DNA of 42,846 nt. Origin: Terriglobia bacterium. Its GTDB lineage: Bacteria; Acidobacteriota; Terriglobia; UBA7540. The stretch is taken from positions 1 through 42,846 of the forward strand of contig JAIQGA010000005.1 of NCBI GenBank assembly GCA_020072925.1. Reading direction: 5' to 3'. The position numbers were made by a program, and so were the translations under genes. The notes below the pieces were generated by a model. It had not been told where the DNA came from and searched no databases. It saw only the letters and a list, made by a program, of their open reading frames with translations. This document shows, piece after piece, positions 7,295 to 16,491 of the stretch (positions within the stretch are counted from its first letter, which is position 1; every line of letters starts with the position of its first letter).

Positions 7295-8866
7295 ATGAAT
7301 ATTCTGCTTTACAGTCCCGATAACGAGATCACCAACAATTTCATGCCCCACCTCTGGATGTTTCTCTTGAGATCGCTGACTCCTCCAGGCCATCAAGTCT
7401 TCCTTGTGGACGGCAATGCCCAACGCTTGAGCGCGAGCGATCTGGCGCACTACGTAGAAAGGAATCGCATCGGGCTGGTCGGAATCGGTGCGATGACGCG
7501 CATGATTCGCAAAGCCTACCTCATGGCCGATGCGGTGCGCGCCGTGGGAGTGCCGGTCGTAATGGGTGGCCCGCATGTTACCGAGGTTCCTGACGAGCCG
7601 CTGGGGCGCGACGGGGAACCGCGCCACGCTGATGCGATCGCTCTTGGAGAAGCCGATTACACTTGGCCGCGAATTGTGGCCGACGCAGAACGCGGAGCGT
7701 TGCAGGAGATTTATGCCCCTGTCGACGAAGCGGGAAGAGAGGTGAAACCCTCTCTCGCGAACTATCCCGAGATTCCTTGGGATCGCATGGATTTAGACCA
7801 GTTCAATCTGGTGGGGCGCTTTCCCAAATGGGCGCGGCGGATACTTTCCGTAGCCGGCATGACGTGGCGGAGCTTCCACTTGGTACCGATTGAATCTGGG
7901 CGTGGCTGCCCATATGGCTGCGAGTTCTGCACGGTAACGGGTTTCTTCGGGGATTCCATCCGCTTTCGTTCCAACGCCAGCGTGGTGGACGAGCTTCTGA
8001 AACTGAAGCAACTCGAAAAGCGGCAAAAAGGAAAAATCGCCGTCTTCTTCATCGACGACAATTTCGCCATCAATCCCCGACGCACCAAGTCATTGCTGCG
8101 GGATATCATCGCGCGGAATGCCCAGGTGCCCTGGGTGGCACAAATCAGCATGAATCTATTGCGGGACGAGGAGCTCGTTTCGCTCATCGCCGAGAGTGGC
8201 GGCAAAGTGATCTTCATGGGACTCGAGTCCATTGACCCGGAGAACCTGAAGACGGTGCGCAAGGGATTCAACAAGCCGGAAGAGTACAAGGCGATTCTGG
8301 AATGCCTCGAGCGCTACGGTATTTACGCGATTACTTCCTTTATCTTCGGCATGGACGGCGACTCCCCCGGGGTTGCACAGCGTACCCTGGATGTTGTCCG
8401 CACCTGGCCGCCGGGGTTCCCCGTTTTTGGTCTTCTGACGCCCTACCCCGGGACGCCACTCTACAGCAAGCTCGCGGCGGCCGGGCGCCTGACTCGTCCC
8501 AAGCACTGGTTGGAATTCAGGCCCTTCACGATGGATTTCTCCCCGCTGGGGATCTCTCCGGAACAAGCGGAGGAAGAGGTCCGGCAGGCATGGGATTCAT
8601 CCTATAAGCCGGCAACGAACGCCGCGGCAATCGCCAAGTTGGAATCGAGACCTTTCGCAGATCGAATCATCCATCTGCTGGGCCGTCTGGCGTTCCGCGG
8701 AATTTACTTCCCGCAAATGACGCGCCGGGAATGGACGCGGGTACTTTTCCAGAATCGAAGTTCCATCCTGCGGGTTATTCTCGAGGCGTTAAGATTCAAG
8801 CATCAGCCCCGGTCCACGGAGCCACTCTCGATCGAAGTGCCGGAAGCTGCAGAGCCCTCCGCTTGA
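7295..8866 (+). CDS. cobalamin-binding-domain radical SAM enzyme (523 aa)
   Basis: Residues 1-150 form a Rossmann-like B12-binding domain (VGIGAMTRMIRKAYLMADAV, VVMGGPHVTEVPDE). The radical SAM barrel starts at about 195, with the cluster-binding cysteines at 205, 209 and 212 in CPYGCEFC. Substrate-side strands include FFIDDNFAINPRR and VIFMGLESIDPENL. The last 130 residues look like the DUF4070-type tail. This class includes methyltransferases and ring-forming enzymes, among them those acting on hopanoids; the exact substrate cannot be read here. The B12 domain lacks the DxHxxG histidine motif, as is common in this class. The start is fixed by GGAGGA at 7283-7288. The gene stands alone, so context gives no substrate. 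Confidence 0.88.
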   Translation: MNILLYSPDNEITNNFMPHLWMFLLRSLTPPGHQVFLVDGNAQRLSASDLAHYVERNRIGLVGIGAMTRMIRKAYLMADAVRAVGVPVVMGGPHVTEVPDEPLGRDGEPRHADAIALGEADYTWPRIVADAERGALQEIYAPVDEAGREVKPSLANYPEIPWDRMDLDQFNLVGRFPKWARRILSVAGMTWRSFHLVPIESGRGCPYGCEFCTVTGFFGDSIRFRSNASVVDELLKLKQLEKRQKGKIAVFFIDDNFAINPRRTKSLLRDIIARNAQVPWVAQISMNLLRDEELVSLIAESGGKVIFMGLESIDPENLKTVRKGFNKPEEYKAILECLERYGIYAITSFIFGMDGDSPGVAQRTLDVVRTWPPGFPVFGLLTPYPGTPLYSKLAAAGRLTRPKHWLEFRPFTMDFSPLGISPEQAEEEVRQAWDSSYKPATNAAAIAKLESRPFADRIIHLLGRLAFRGIYFPQMTRREWTRVLFQNRSSILRVILEALRFKHQPRSTEPLSIEVPEAAEPSA

Positions 8867-9005
8867 TAGGAAGCAGTGCTGAAGCCTCAAGTAAGGAACT
8901 GGACTGCACCCCGACAGTAGTGACAGGCAAAGGCCTGACGCTGATTGTCCTCACCAAGAAATGCTCCCGGGGGCCTTTGGCCTACCCAAGCCAGCGCGTG
9001 CAATT

Positions 9006-11432
9006 TCATTGAATTCGGAGCGTGATTTCTGCCGGGCTCAGACCGGGAGCAGAGGCATGTACGATCAACTGACCAGGTTTCCGGCCCGAGCGGACAATCG
9101 CCAGGACGCGGCCCTCATAAGCCGTGCGATGCCCGGCCTGCACGGGGGTGATATCCAGCACGTTGCCGGAGTCCATCGCCGCCAGCTCGCCAGGTCCCTG
9201 CACCTCCACGGAAATGATTGAATCGCCCGCGTACACCCGCCGCCCTGCGGCATCCACGACGCGGATCTCGATGTTCGACAAATCCCTTCCGTTCGCCTGG
9301 AGGTTTGTCTTATCCGGAACGAGCTCCAGATGGTCGGGCGCGCCCGCGGTGGCCAATTCAAAGTGAGCAACTTCCTTCCCGTTCTGCTTTCCGATCGCGC
9401 GCACCACCCCCGCTTCGTTGGGAACCTCCCAGCGCAGCACGGGATTGAGCCGGTCCGCCACGGCCTTTTCCCCCAGCGAGCGGCCGTTGAGAAACAGTTC
9501 CGTGCTGGCGCAATTCGTGTAGACCTCCACGGGAATGGTTTTGCGGTCGTCTTTCGTCCAGTTCCAGTGCTCCACCAGCCTTCCCTCCCGCGCAGGTCCT
9601 CCGAAATCCATCCTCGGCCCCCGCACGGGCTGAGCCTCGCGTGCGGCCGCGTAGACCATGGGGCGGACGCTCCACAGTGCCTCGCGCAAGTAGGAAACGG
9701 GCTTGCGGAAGCCGCAGAAGTCAAGCAGCCCAGACATGCTCCCGCGCGCCGGATAACGCCCGGACTCGCCCAGATAATCGACGCCGGTCCAGAGGAACTG
9801 CCCCAGCACATAATCATTCATCGCCACGGCCCGCCAGGCCTCCAGTGAATGCTGGTTCTCGCTGCCCAGGATGATCCGTTCGGGATACGTTGCGTGGTCG
9901 CGCGCGTAGTACTGCTCCAGATAGTTATATCCGGTCACATCGAGAAGGCTGGCGAGGCCGGTCGCATTCGATGCCTGGATATCTGCCAGCGCTTGCGTGA
10001 CGGGCCGCGTCCCATCCAGCTCCTTTACATCGGCAATCAGCCGACGCGCGATCATGGGAAGCACATCGGCATCCAGCATTCCGGGTTTCAAGCCGTCGCG
10101 CCCGAGCGGGTGGCCGTAGGGGTCGCCCGGGTAGTCGATTTCGTTGCCGATGCTCCACAGCACCACGGAAGGATGATTGCGGTCGCGCCGCACCATGTCC
10201 TGAAGGTCACGCGTCGACCATTCGTCGAAGACTTCGTGGTACCCCGCCGTGCCCGGAACCCCGACATTCCACCCCTTGATCCATTTGTGCTTGCCCGCCT
10301 GCCATTCATCGAAAGCCTCGTCCATCACCAGCAAACCCAGCCGGTCGCACAGGTCGTACAGCTCCGGTGCCATGGGATTATGAGAACACCGGATCGCGTT
10401 CACGCCGATCGCCTTCAACAGTCTCAGGCGGCGTTCCAGCGCCACTTCGGAAAAGGCGGCGCCGAGAGCGCCCAGATCATGGTGGAGGCAGACGCCCTTG
10501 ATTTTTTCGGGCTTGCCGTTGAGGAAAAAGCCCTGGTTGGGATCAAAGCGAATACTGCGAATGCCGAACGGTGTTCGGTAATCGTCCGTAAGGGCTCGGT
10601 CCGCGAACAGGCGCGTGACCGCCGTGTAGAGCTGCGGAGTCTGTGTGGACCAGAGCGCCGGGCTGGGGACAGGGGCTTGCTGGGCGAAGGTCCGGCTTTG
10701 TCCCGCCCCAATCGGCTCTTCGGCGGAAACGCTCGCTACTTCCCGTCCGTTGGGATCCTCGATCGAAGTTACTACGCGTACGGTAGCGGGGTTCTTTGAT
10801 TCATTGACGGCCGTGGTTTCGACGCTCACCAGCGCCTCTGCGTCGCGGACCACTGGCGTAAAGACGTAGGTTCCCCAATTCGCCACATGGATGAGTCGCG
10901 TGCTGACCAACCACACGCGACGGTAGATGCCCGACCCGGTATACCAGCGCGAATCCGCGGCCTCGCTGTGGTCGACCCGTACGGCCAGCACGTTAGCCTT
11001 GGCGCCGAAGTTCAGGTAAGGCGTGAGCTCGTAAGCAAATGAAGAGTAGCCATAAGGACGGTGGCCGAGATGGTGTCCATTGATCCATACGTCGCTGTCG
11101 CGGTACACACCATCGAAGACAATCGAGACTACGCGGCCGGACGCGGACCCTGGAAGCTGGAAGGTCTTTCGGTACCACCCGATGCCGCCTGGAAGAAAAC
11201 CGGTCCCGCTGGCGTTGGTGGGGGAGTAAGGGCCTTCCATGGACCAGTCGTGCGGCAACATGATGCTTCGCCAGGCGGCGGCGGCGAAGCCGGGCTGCTC
11301 GGCTCCTTTCACGTCGCCCTTGAAGAAACGCCAGCCATCGTCGAAACTCCGGCGTTCGCGGACTCCCTCGCCCGCTCGCGCGGCCACGCAAGCGAGCAGC
11401 ATCAGCAACAGCAGTTTCGCATGTATCTTCAT
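9006..11432 (-). CDS. secreted glycoside hydrolase family 2 beta-galactosidase-like enzyme (808 aa)
   Basis: A signal peptide occupies residues 1-20. A GH2 sugar-binding domain follows at about 25-180 (RSFDDGWRFFKGD, LPHDWSMEGPY, GGIGWYRKTF), then the immunoglobulin-like domain at 185-290 and the TIM barrel at 295-600. The acid/base is Glu431 in LWSIGNEID and the nucleophile is probably Glu525 in ILGSENQH. Two C-terminal beta domains (a DUF4982-type at about 620-690 and a GH2 C-terminal type at 700-800) match bacterial exo-beta-galactosidases of this architecture. It is the last gene of the row that begins with GH5, MFS and GH59, starting 19 bases after the TPR gene stop. It probably removes terminal beta-galactose in the periplasm. 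Confidence 0.92.
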   Translation of the reverse strand: MKIHAKLLLLMLLACVAARAGEGVRERRSFDDGWRFFKGDVKGAEQPGFAAAAWRSIMLPHDWSMEGPYSPTNASGTGFLPGGIGWYRKTFQLPGSASGRVVSIVFDGVYRDSDVWINGHHLGHRPYGYSSFAYELTPYLNFGAKANVLAVRVDHSEAADSRWYTGSGIYRRVWLVSTRLIHVANWGTYVFTPVVRDAEALVSVETTAVNESKNPATVRVVTSIEDPNGREVASVSAEEPIGAGQSRTFAQQAPVPSPALWSTQTPQLYTAVTRLFADRALTDDYRTPFGIRSIRFDPNQGFFLNGKPEKIKGVCLHHDLGALGAAFSEVALERRLRLLKAIGVNAIRCSHNPMAPELYDLCDRLGLLVMDEAFDEWQAGKHKWIKGWNVGVPGTAGYHEVFDEWSTRDLQDMVRRDRNHPSVVLWSIGNEIDYPGDPYGHPLGRDGLKPGMLDADVLPMIARRLIADVKELDGTRPVTQALADIQASNATGLASLLDVTGYNYLEQYYARDHATYPERIILGSENQHSLEAWRAVAMNDYVLGQFLWTGVDYLGESGRYPARGSMSGLLDFCGFRKPVSYLREALWSVRPMVYAAAREAQPVRGPRMDFGGPAREGRLVEHWNWTKDDRKTIPVEVYTNCASTELFLNGRSLGEKAVADRLNPVLRWEVPNEAGVVRAIGKQNGKEVAHFELATAGAPDHLELVPDKTNLQANGRDLSNIEIRVVDAAGRRVYAGDSIISVEVQGPGELAAMDSGNVLDITPVQAGHRTAYEGRVLAIVRSGRKPGQLIVHASAPGLSPAEITLRIQ

Positions 11433-11451
11433 GTCTCACCGTTGAAATGGC

Positions 11452-12939
11452 CTATGGTCGGCCTGTCCCTTCAGCGCTGCGAAGGGTATAGACAAACAAC
11501 TGGATCTCGTCGCGCTGCTTATCCGTCTCCGCCACCTGTTGTTTGTGGAGGCGCTCGAAGGCAGCGAACTCCTGCTGCGCCCGCGCCGTCTCACCCGTCC
11601 GGGCGAGTGCCTGGCCGAGACGGTAATGCGCGTCAGCGATGTTTGGATCGATTTTCAGCGCGCGCGTATATTGATCGATCGCGGCGGCGTAGTTGCGTTG
11701 GCCGGCATAGAGCAGCCCCAATTGGAGGTATGCATCGACATATTTCGGATTCAGCCGCAGGGCGCTCTTGAGCAGGGATTCGACTTGGGTGAGTTGCGCG
11801 GCGCCCTGCTGGTTCCGGTCACGGTGCCACAGGCTCAGCGCGTAATAGTAATGAGCCGCGGCGTCACGAGGAGCAAGTTCCATATAATGGCGCAGCTTGG
11901 CTCGGACTTGATCGGCCATGGCCGGCGATACGTCCTGAGACGCTTTGCCGAGGAAGGTGTAGGGCAGAGGATCGGTGGGCAGCAGGTCGGCGGCCTGGCA
12001 GAAGGCCTCAGCGCCCTCGTCGAAATGGCCGCGGCCGTAATAGGCAATTCCCAAACCGATGTAAAGCCGGGCGGAATGTGGATAACGTTGAACCCCTGTC
12101 TTGAACACCTCGATTGCGGGATCCATAGTCTGATGCAGCAGGAGCTCTGCGCCCCAGTTGAAGATGTTGCTCTCGCTGGGATCCATGTGCGCAGCCAACT
12201 CATACTGTTGCGCTGAGACGACGTAGTTTTTCGCCTTCTCTTCCACCTCGCCCAGCAGGCTGTGCAGCTCGGCAGTATTCTGCAACTTGAGCAGGTCTTG
12301 GATCTGCCGGCGGGCTTCGTCGATCTTATCGGTTCGGAGAAGAGCTACCGCCAGGTCGTAACCGTTGTTGTATGCCTTCGGATCGATCTGCTGGGCGCGG
12401 CGCAAATAAGGGACCCCATCCGTGAGCTTTGCGCTCTGGATGTAATACTCACCAAGATTATGGTTCGCATCATAACCGCTCGGATCCAATTCGACCGCTT
12501 TCCGAAACTGCGCCTCCGCCTCGCTGCTTCGATGGAGCCGCATCAGGTTCGTCGCCAGGGTCGTCCGTGCCGGCGCGGAGCGGGGATTCAGACGGACCGC
12601 CCTGGCCAGATACGGATTCGCTTTGTCATCTTCCCCAAGCGCCACGTGTACGAGGCCGGCGAGTTCGTTGACGTCAAAGCTTTCGGGGGATGTAGACAAC
12701 AGCCAGCGAAGTTCACCGAGCGCTTCCGCAAAGCGTTTATCGCGGTAGGCGGCCACGGCCTTGAGGAACCGGCGTTTCTCCTCTTCCACTTCGGAAGGGG
12801 ATTGTCTGGAGGATTCAGCTTGTTCTGCCGACTCGATAAGAATTGCGTTTGCGGCTGGGAAGATACTCCCGAGGGCCGTCGAAGCATAAAGTGGTATGGC
12901 GGGCAGAAATGCTAAGAGCAGTGCAAGTCTCTTCGGCAT
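11452..12939 (-). CDS. exported TPR-repeat protein (495 aa)
   Basis: A hydrophobic N-terminus (LALLLAFLPAIPLYASTALG) indicates export. From about residue 60 to the end, degenerate 34-residue TPR units can be followed, the clearest being AEAQFRKAVELDPSGYDANHN and AAIDQYTRALKIDPNIADAH. TPR arrays mediate protein-protein contacts and no enzymatic motif is seen. It lies between the GH59 and GH2 genes, 79 and 19 bases from them, so it is probably co-transcribed. In this phylum, TPR proteins frequently accompany TonB-receptor glycan loci, which may mean a role in assembling the outer-membrane machinery; that is inference. No strong ribosome-binding site precedes the ATG. Confidence 0.85.
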   Translation of the reverse strand: MPKRLALLLAFLPAIPLYASTALGSIFPAANAILIESAEQAESSRQSPSEVEEEKRRFLKAVAAYRDKRFAEALGELRWLLSTSPESFDVNELAGLVHVALGEDDKANPYLARAVRLNPRSAPARTTLATNLMRLHRSSEAEAQFRKAVELDPSGYDANHNLGEYYIQSAKLTDGVPYLRRAQQIDPKAYNNGYDLAVALLRTDKIDEARRQIQDLLKLQNTAELHSLLGEVEEKAKNYVVSAQQYELAAHMDPSESNIFNWGAELLLHQTMDPAIEVFKTGVQRYPHSARLYIGLGIAYYGRGHFDEGAEAFCQAADLLPTDPLPYTFLGKASQDVSPAMADQVRAKLRHYMELAPRDAAAHYYYALSLWHRDRNQQGAAQLTQVESLLKSALRLNPKYVDAYLQLGLLYAGQRNYAAAIDQYTRALKIDPNIADAHYRLGQALARTGETARAQQEFAAFERLHKQQVAETDKQRDEIQLFVYTLRSAEGTGRP

Positions 12940-12959
12940 TCGATTATCGTAACATTGCT

Positions 12960-13018
12960 TCGGGATTCCGGATTTCCCGAGTCCCTAATCACGAGTCCCG
13001 AGTCACGGGTCCCGAGGA
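12960..13018. repeat. short imperfect repeats of a CGAGTCCC-like unit
   Basis: Between the GH59 stop and the TPR gene, GAGTCCC/GGGTCCC units occur at least three times in tandem, interleaved with CACG. TCACGAGTCCCGAGTCACG is nearly palindromic. This may be a small intergenic repeat or a stem-loop that shapes the operon transcript. Confidence 0.35.
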
Positions 13019-15010
13019 TCAGCGAACCGCGAGATTATCAAACTCCGCCAGATTCCAACCGGCGCCAATTCCTGCCATGCCACTGCGGTGCGTGCTGTCG
13101 TCCACCTTGGCCACACTCTTGCCATCAACAAAAGCCTCAATATGAGGCCCGTTAAAACTGAGTCGGAGCTGATGCCAACTCTTCAGAGAGAAAGCTACCT
13201 TGCCTGTCGCGAGTTTGGCCGTGGGGACCTTGTACTTGTTGTTGAGCAACTCCCACGTTCCGTCGTTCCGCACCCGCAATACATAGCCGCTCGGGTACGG
13301 CGCCTTGCCATCCTGAAAGACATCCGCCGAGTCAATGCGACCCATCACCGTGAAATCACCGGGTTGCAGCAGCATGGCGTCCGCGCTCAGGGAATAATCA
13401 GTCCACCCGGAGTCACCCGAATAAGTGTAAGGATCTGGAATCGGCCCCCACGGAATCGGCTGCTTGTTGATGACCTGGCGCAGGCAGCGCCCTTTCCGGT
13501 TCGTGCACGGCCAGACTTCGAACGCCCCGTCCTGATCCGCCAAGTATCGCGGTGACCGACCGTCCGGAGTGCTCTCGAAGTTCTCCTCGTAGGGGAATGG
13601 AAATGGGCGCGCGGTAGGAGGGGTGGCGGTGCCTTTCCCCTGGCCCGTGGTTGTGGTCAGCGAATAGAGAGAGTCCGGTTCCAGAGTCAGTTCGAACGCC
13701 CCGCCTTCGGGATGTAGGTCCATGACGTGCTCGAAGTTCTTCGCCGCGTTGGTCTCCCAAACGTGGACCGGCCCTCCCGACAAGTCTCCGGTGATGCGAA
13801 AGCCTACCAACTGGGCCGTGTTTGCGCCGATGGTTTCAATGATGACACTGTAGTCGCTTGAGCTCGGAGACTTCAGCGTGACGTAGCTTCCCTGGCCCGG
13901 CAGGTGTCCGCAGGCGCTGTCGATGTACTGCCAACCGGGGTGTGCAAACTGCGTCGTATGCGCCGTGACCCAGATTGCCGACTGCACTCTGTAATATCCT
14001 GACCACGGAGTATTGGCGTACATCAACCCCGAATGTGGGGCGGCCAGATCATCGTAGTACGAAGTCACGGGGCTCCAGGTTTCCGTCTTGGTGAAACCAC
14101 CATCAATGTAGTTGGTGTTGTACAGGCGCGCCAGGATTCGCCCGCCACTCGCCCAATCGCGCGTGTTCGGCATGCTGTCCTCGGTAAGCGGCTGGTCTTC
14201 GCTGGACCAGAGGGGCTTCCCAATTTCTCGCGCCGGCGGCGGAGTCGTGAGGCGCCCTTTTTCACGCGGGTAGTGAACGCTCACCACATCCACCGCCGAC
14301 TTCAACTCCGGATCTTTCTGCATGTCCCCGATGATGGACCATTGATTCTCGCTGGGGTAAAGGTCGCAGCACACGAGGCGCGTCGAAGGAACGTTGCCGA
14401 GCAGAGCTTTCTTCAGCAGTTTAACATACGGTATTTCATATCTGGATTCGTTCCACACTCCTGTATAATCAATGTCGAGGCCCTGTGCGCGCTTAGCCCC
14501 CTGGATGAATTTCACCACGTAGTCCGCCATATCCGGGGAATAGAACTTCCCGTTGCCGATCCAACCCGGCGCGCCCCAGGCGAGCGAATCCAGGATGATT
14601 TGGGGATTCCGGGCCTTCGCCTCCTTCATCAGCCACCACTCGTACCCGCGGTTGTAGTCCTGGTCGCTCCGGCTGCGCATGTGGCTGGGTTCAGAACCAT
14701 CCGTGGAATTGACGTCCGCGCCGATTTCCACTTTCAGGTGCTGAAGCGCCGCGCCGTAGTGCGGCTTGAACAGGTAGTCCAGGACCTGGCTCCGGTACGG
14801 TTCGGGGTAGTCAATCAGCAACCGCGAGGACGCTCCCGCACTGACTGCGCCGATTCCCTCGAAAATGTGCCCGCTGCCGCGCCCGTCAAGGACGATGACC
14901 AACTCCGGCTTTTTTCGGCACCCGATCAGGCTGCTCAGGATGAGAAGAATAATCACCAGCACGAACCAACACCTGGAAGGCGCTCGAAGCTTCGGTTGCT
15001 GCGTGCACAT
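13019..15010 (-). CDS. GH59 galactocerebrosidase-like lipoprotein (663 aa)
   Basis: The sequence follows animal galactosylceramidase closely: FEGIGAVSAGASSRLLIDYP, YRSQVLDYLFKPHYGA, LKVEIG, RGYEWWLMKEAK, then the acid/base Glu188 in GVWNESRYE and the nucleophile Glu271 in LWSSEDQP. A concanavalin-like lectin domain fills about 480-663, ending in AEFDNLAVR, where the animal enzyme also has one. The N-terminus has a membrane segment and a lipobox-like LIGC, so Cys31 is probably lipidated. GH59 removes beta-linked galactose from galactosylceramide and similar galactosides; a bacterial substrate could equally be a plant or fungal galactolipid. AGGAGG lies upstream of the ATG at 15010. It sits in an operon between the sugar transporter and the TPR gene. 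Confidence 0.92.
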   Translation of the reverse strand: MCTQQPKLRAPSRCWFVLVIILLILSSLIGCRKKPELVIVLDGRGSGHIFEGIGAVSAGASSRLLIDYPEPYRSQVLDYLFKPHYGAALQHLKVEIGADVNSTDGSEPSHMRSRSDQDYNRGYEWWLMKEAKARNPQIILDSLAWGAPGWIGNGKFYSPDMADYVVKFIQGAKRAQGLDIDYTGVWNESRYEIPYVKLLKKALLGNVPSTRLVCCDLYPSENQWSIIGDMQKDPELKSAVDVVSVHYPREKGRLTTPPPAREIGKPLWSSEDQPLTEDSMPNTRDWASGGRILARLYNTNYIDGGFTKTETWSPVTSYYDDLAAPHSGLMYANTPWSGYYRVQSAIWVTAHTTQFAHPGWQYIDSACGHLPGQGSYVTLKSPSSSDYSVIIETIGANTAQLVGFRITGDLSGGPVHVWETNAAKNFEHVMDLHPEGGAFELTLEPDSLYSLTTTTGQGKGTATPPTARPFPFPYEENFESTPDGRSPRYLADQDGAFEVWPCTNRKGRCLRQVINKQPIPWGPIPDPYTYSGDSGWTDYSLSADAMLLQPGDFTVMGRIDSADVFQDGKAPYPSGYVLRVRNDGTWELLNNKYKVPTAKLATGKVAFSLKSWHQLRLSFNGPHIEAFVDGKSVAKVDDSTHRSGMAGIGAGWNLAEFDNLAVR

Positions 15011-15056
15011 GGTTGTGATTCCTCCTCTTCTGCGTGGCGCGGATAAGAAACGGCGC

Positions 15057-16478
15057 TTAGTGCCGCAATAACAGGTCCTCGATTTCCTCCAACGTTTTGC
15101 CTTTGGTCTCCGGCAAGCGGAACTTGATGAACAGGAAGCCGGCGACGCATACAGCCGCGTAAATCCAGAAAGTCTTCGCGGGACCCAGGCCCGCGTTCAG
15201 AAGCGGGAATGTGTAAGTAAGAATGAAGCAGGCGATCCAGAGGGACGTGACCGCGACGGACATTGCCGCGCCGCGAATGCGATTGGGAAAGATTTCCGAA
15301 ATAATGACCCAGGTAACCGGCGCCAGCGACGTGGCATAACAACCAATCGCTGACACCACCAGCAGCAGCATGTGAACGCCCTGGCTCCCCGCCGCATAAC
15401 CGCCACCCAACAGCGTATAGATGATCGCCAGGCCGGCCGAGCCCACCAGCATCAGAACTCGGCGTCCGGCTTTATCCACAAGACTCATCGCCACGAGGGT
15501 GAACAGCAGGTTTACGGCGCCGGTAATCACGATGTTAAGCAGGATGTCGGAAACCTTGTAGCCTGCCGCCGCGAACACTTCCTCGGCATAGTTGAAGATG
15601 ACGTTGATCCCGCACCACTGCTGAAACACCGCTAAAACGATGCCGAGAAGGAGAATCTTCCGCAGGCCGGGTTCGAGCAGGTCGCGCACCGTCCCATGAG
15701 CAGTTTCGCTGGCCAGCGCGGACTCGATTTCCTCCAGGGTATGGGCTGCATAAACTTCGCCGCCAATCCGCGCGAGGACTCTCTGCGCGGGCCCCGCCAA
15801 GCCGTTTTTGGCCAGCCACCGCGGGCTTTCAGGAACCATGAACATACCGATAAAGAATAGCAGGGATGGAATTGCCGTCACTCCAAACATCCAGCGCCAC
15901 CCAAGCTGGCCGTTCCAGGAATTGAGAATATCAAGGGCGGTGGCGTCAGCAGGGACCGGCCGGGCAATCAGCCAGTTGCAGAACTGCGCGAGCAAGATGC
16001 CGATAACGATGGTGAGTTGATTGACGGACACCAATCTGCCCCGCCGTGCGGCGGGCGCGGTCTCGGCAATGTACATGGGCGAGAGATTGGAGGCAATGCC
16101 GATCGCCACGCCGCCGCTGATTCTCCACAAGACAAACTGCGCAAACACATTCGCCATCGCCGTGCCCAGCGACGAAACGGCGAAGAGTGAGGCTGCAGCG
16201 ATCAGGAGTTTCCTGCGGCCGTAGCGGTCGCTGAAAGTCCCCGAAATCAGCGCACCGATGAGGCAGCCCACCAGGGCGCAACTCATCGCCCAGCCCTGCT
16301 GGCTGGCGGTGGTGAGGTGGAAGAATTTCTCGTAAAAGGGCTTCGCTCCTCCGATCACCACCCAGTCGTAACCGAAAAGCAGTCCACCCAGGGCCGCGAC
16401 AAGTGAAATCGCCCACGTGTACGCCGTGCCGAACCCCGGTGAGGAGTTCGCAATCTCGGTTTTGACGACAGGTGTCAT
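15057..16478 (-). CDS. sugar-porter-family MFS transporter (473 aa)
   Basis: Twelve hydrophobic segments are seen, with the sugar-porter signatures in order: GGLLFGYDWVVIGG in helix 1, DRYGRRK at 84-90, PESPRWL from 216 before the central loop, the QQWCGIN motif in helix 7, DKAGRR in loop 8-9 and PETKGKTLEEIE at the C-terminus. These match XylE/GalP-type H+ or facilitated hexose/pentose transporters of the inner membrane. It begins 13 bases after the GH5 stop and is followed 46 bases later by GH59, so the operon can hydrolyse a glycan outside the cytoplasm and import the monosaccharide, probably galactose or glucose (inference). Confidence 0.92.
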   Translation of the reverse strand: MTPVVKTEIANSSPGFGTAYTWAISLVAALGGLLFGYDWVVIGGAKPFYEKFFHLTTASQQGWAMSCALVGCLIGALISGTFSDRYGRRKLLIAAASLFAVSSLGTAMANVFAQFVLWRISGGVAIGIASNLSPMYIAETAPAARRGRLVSVNQLTIVIGILLAQFCNWLIARPVPADATALDILNSWNGQLGWRWMFGVTAIPSLLFFIGMFMVPESPRWLAKNGLAGPAQRVLARIGGEVYAAHTLEEIESALASETAHGTVRDLLEPGLRKILLLGIVLAVFQQWCGINVIFNYAEEVFAAAGYKVSDILLNIVITGAVNLLFTLVAMSLVDKAGRRVLMLVGSAGLAIIYTLLGGGYAAGSQGVHMLLLVVSAIGCYATSLAPVTWVIISEIFPNRIRGAAMSVAVTSLWIACFILTYTFPLLNAGLGPAKTFWIYAAVCVAGFLFIKFRLPETKGKTLEEIEDLLLRH

Positions 16479-16491
16479 GAGTGGTTGCTTT

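Noticed and set aside
9849-10799. Long plus-strand open frame of 316 codons
   Set aside because: It is antisense to the well-supported GH2 gene and is explained by high GC codon usage.
12960-13018. Possible CRISPR-like array
   Set aside because: Units are only 7-10 bases, imperfect and without regular spacers.
14033-15046. Plus-strand open frame of 337 codons
   Set aside because: Antisense to the GH59 gene, which has both catalytic residues and a signal sequence.
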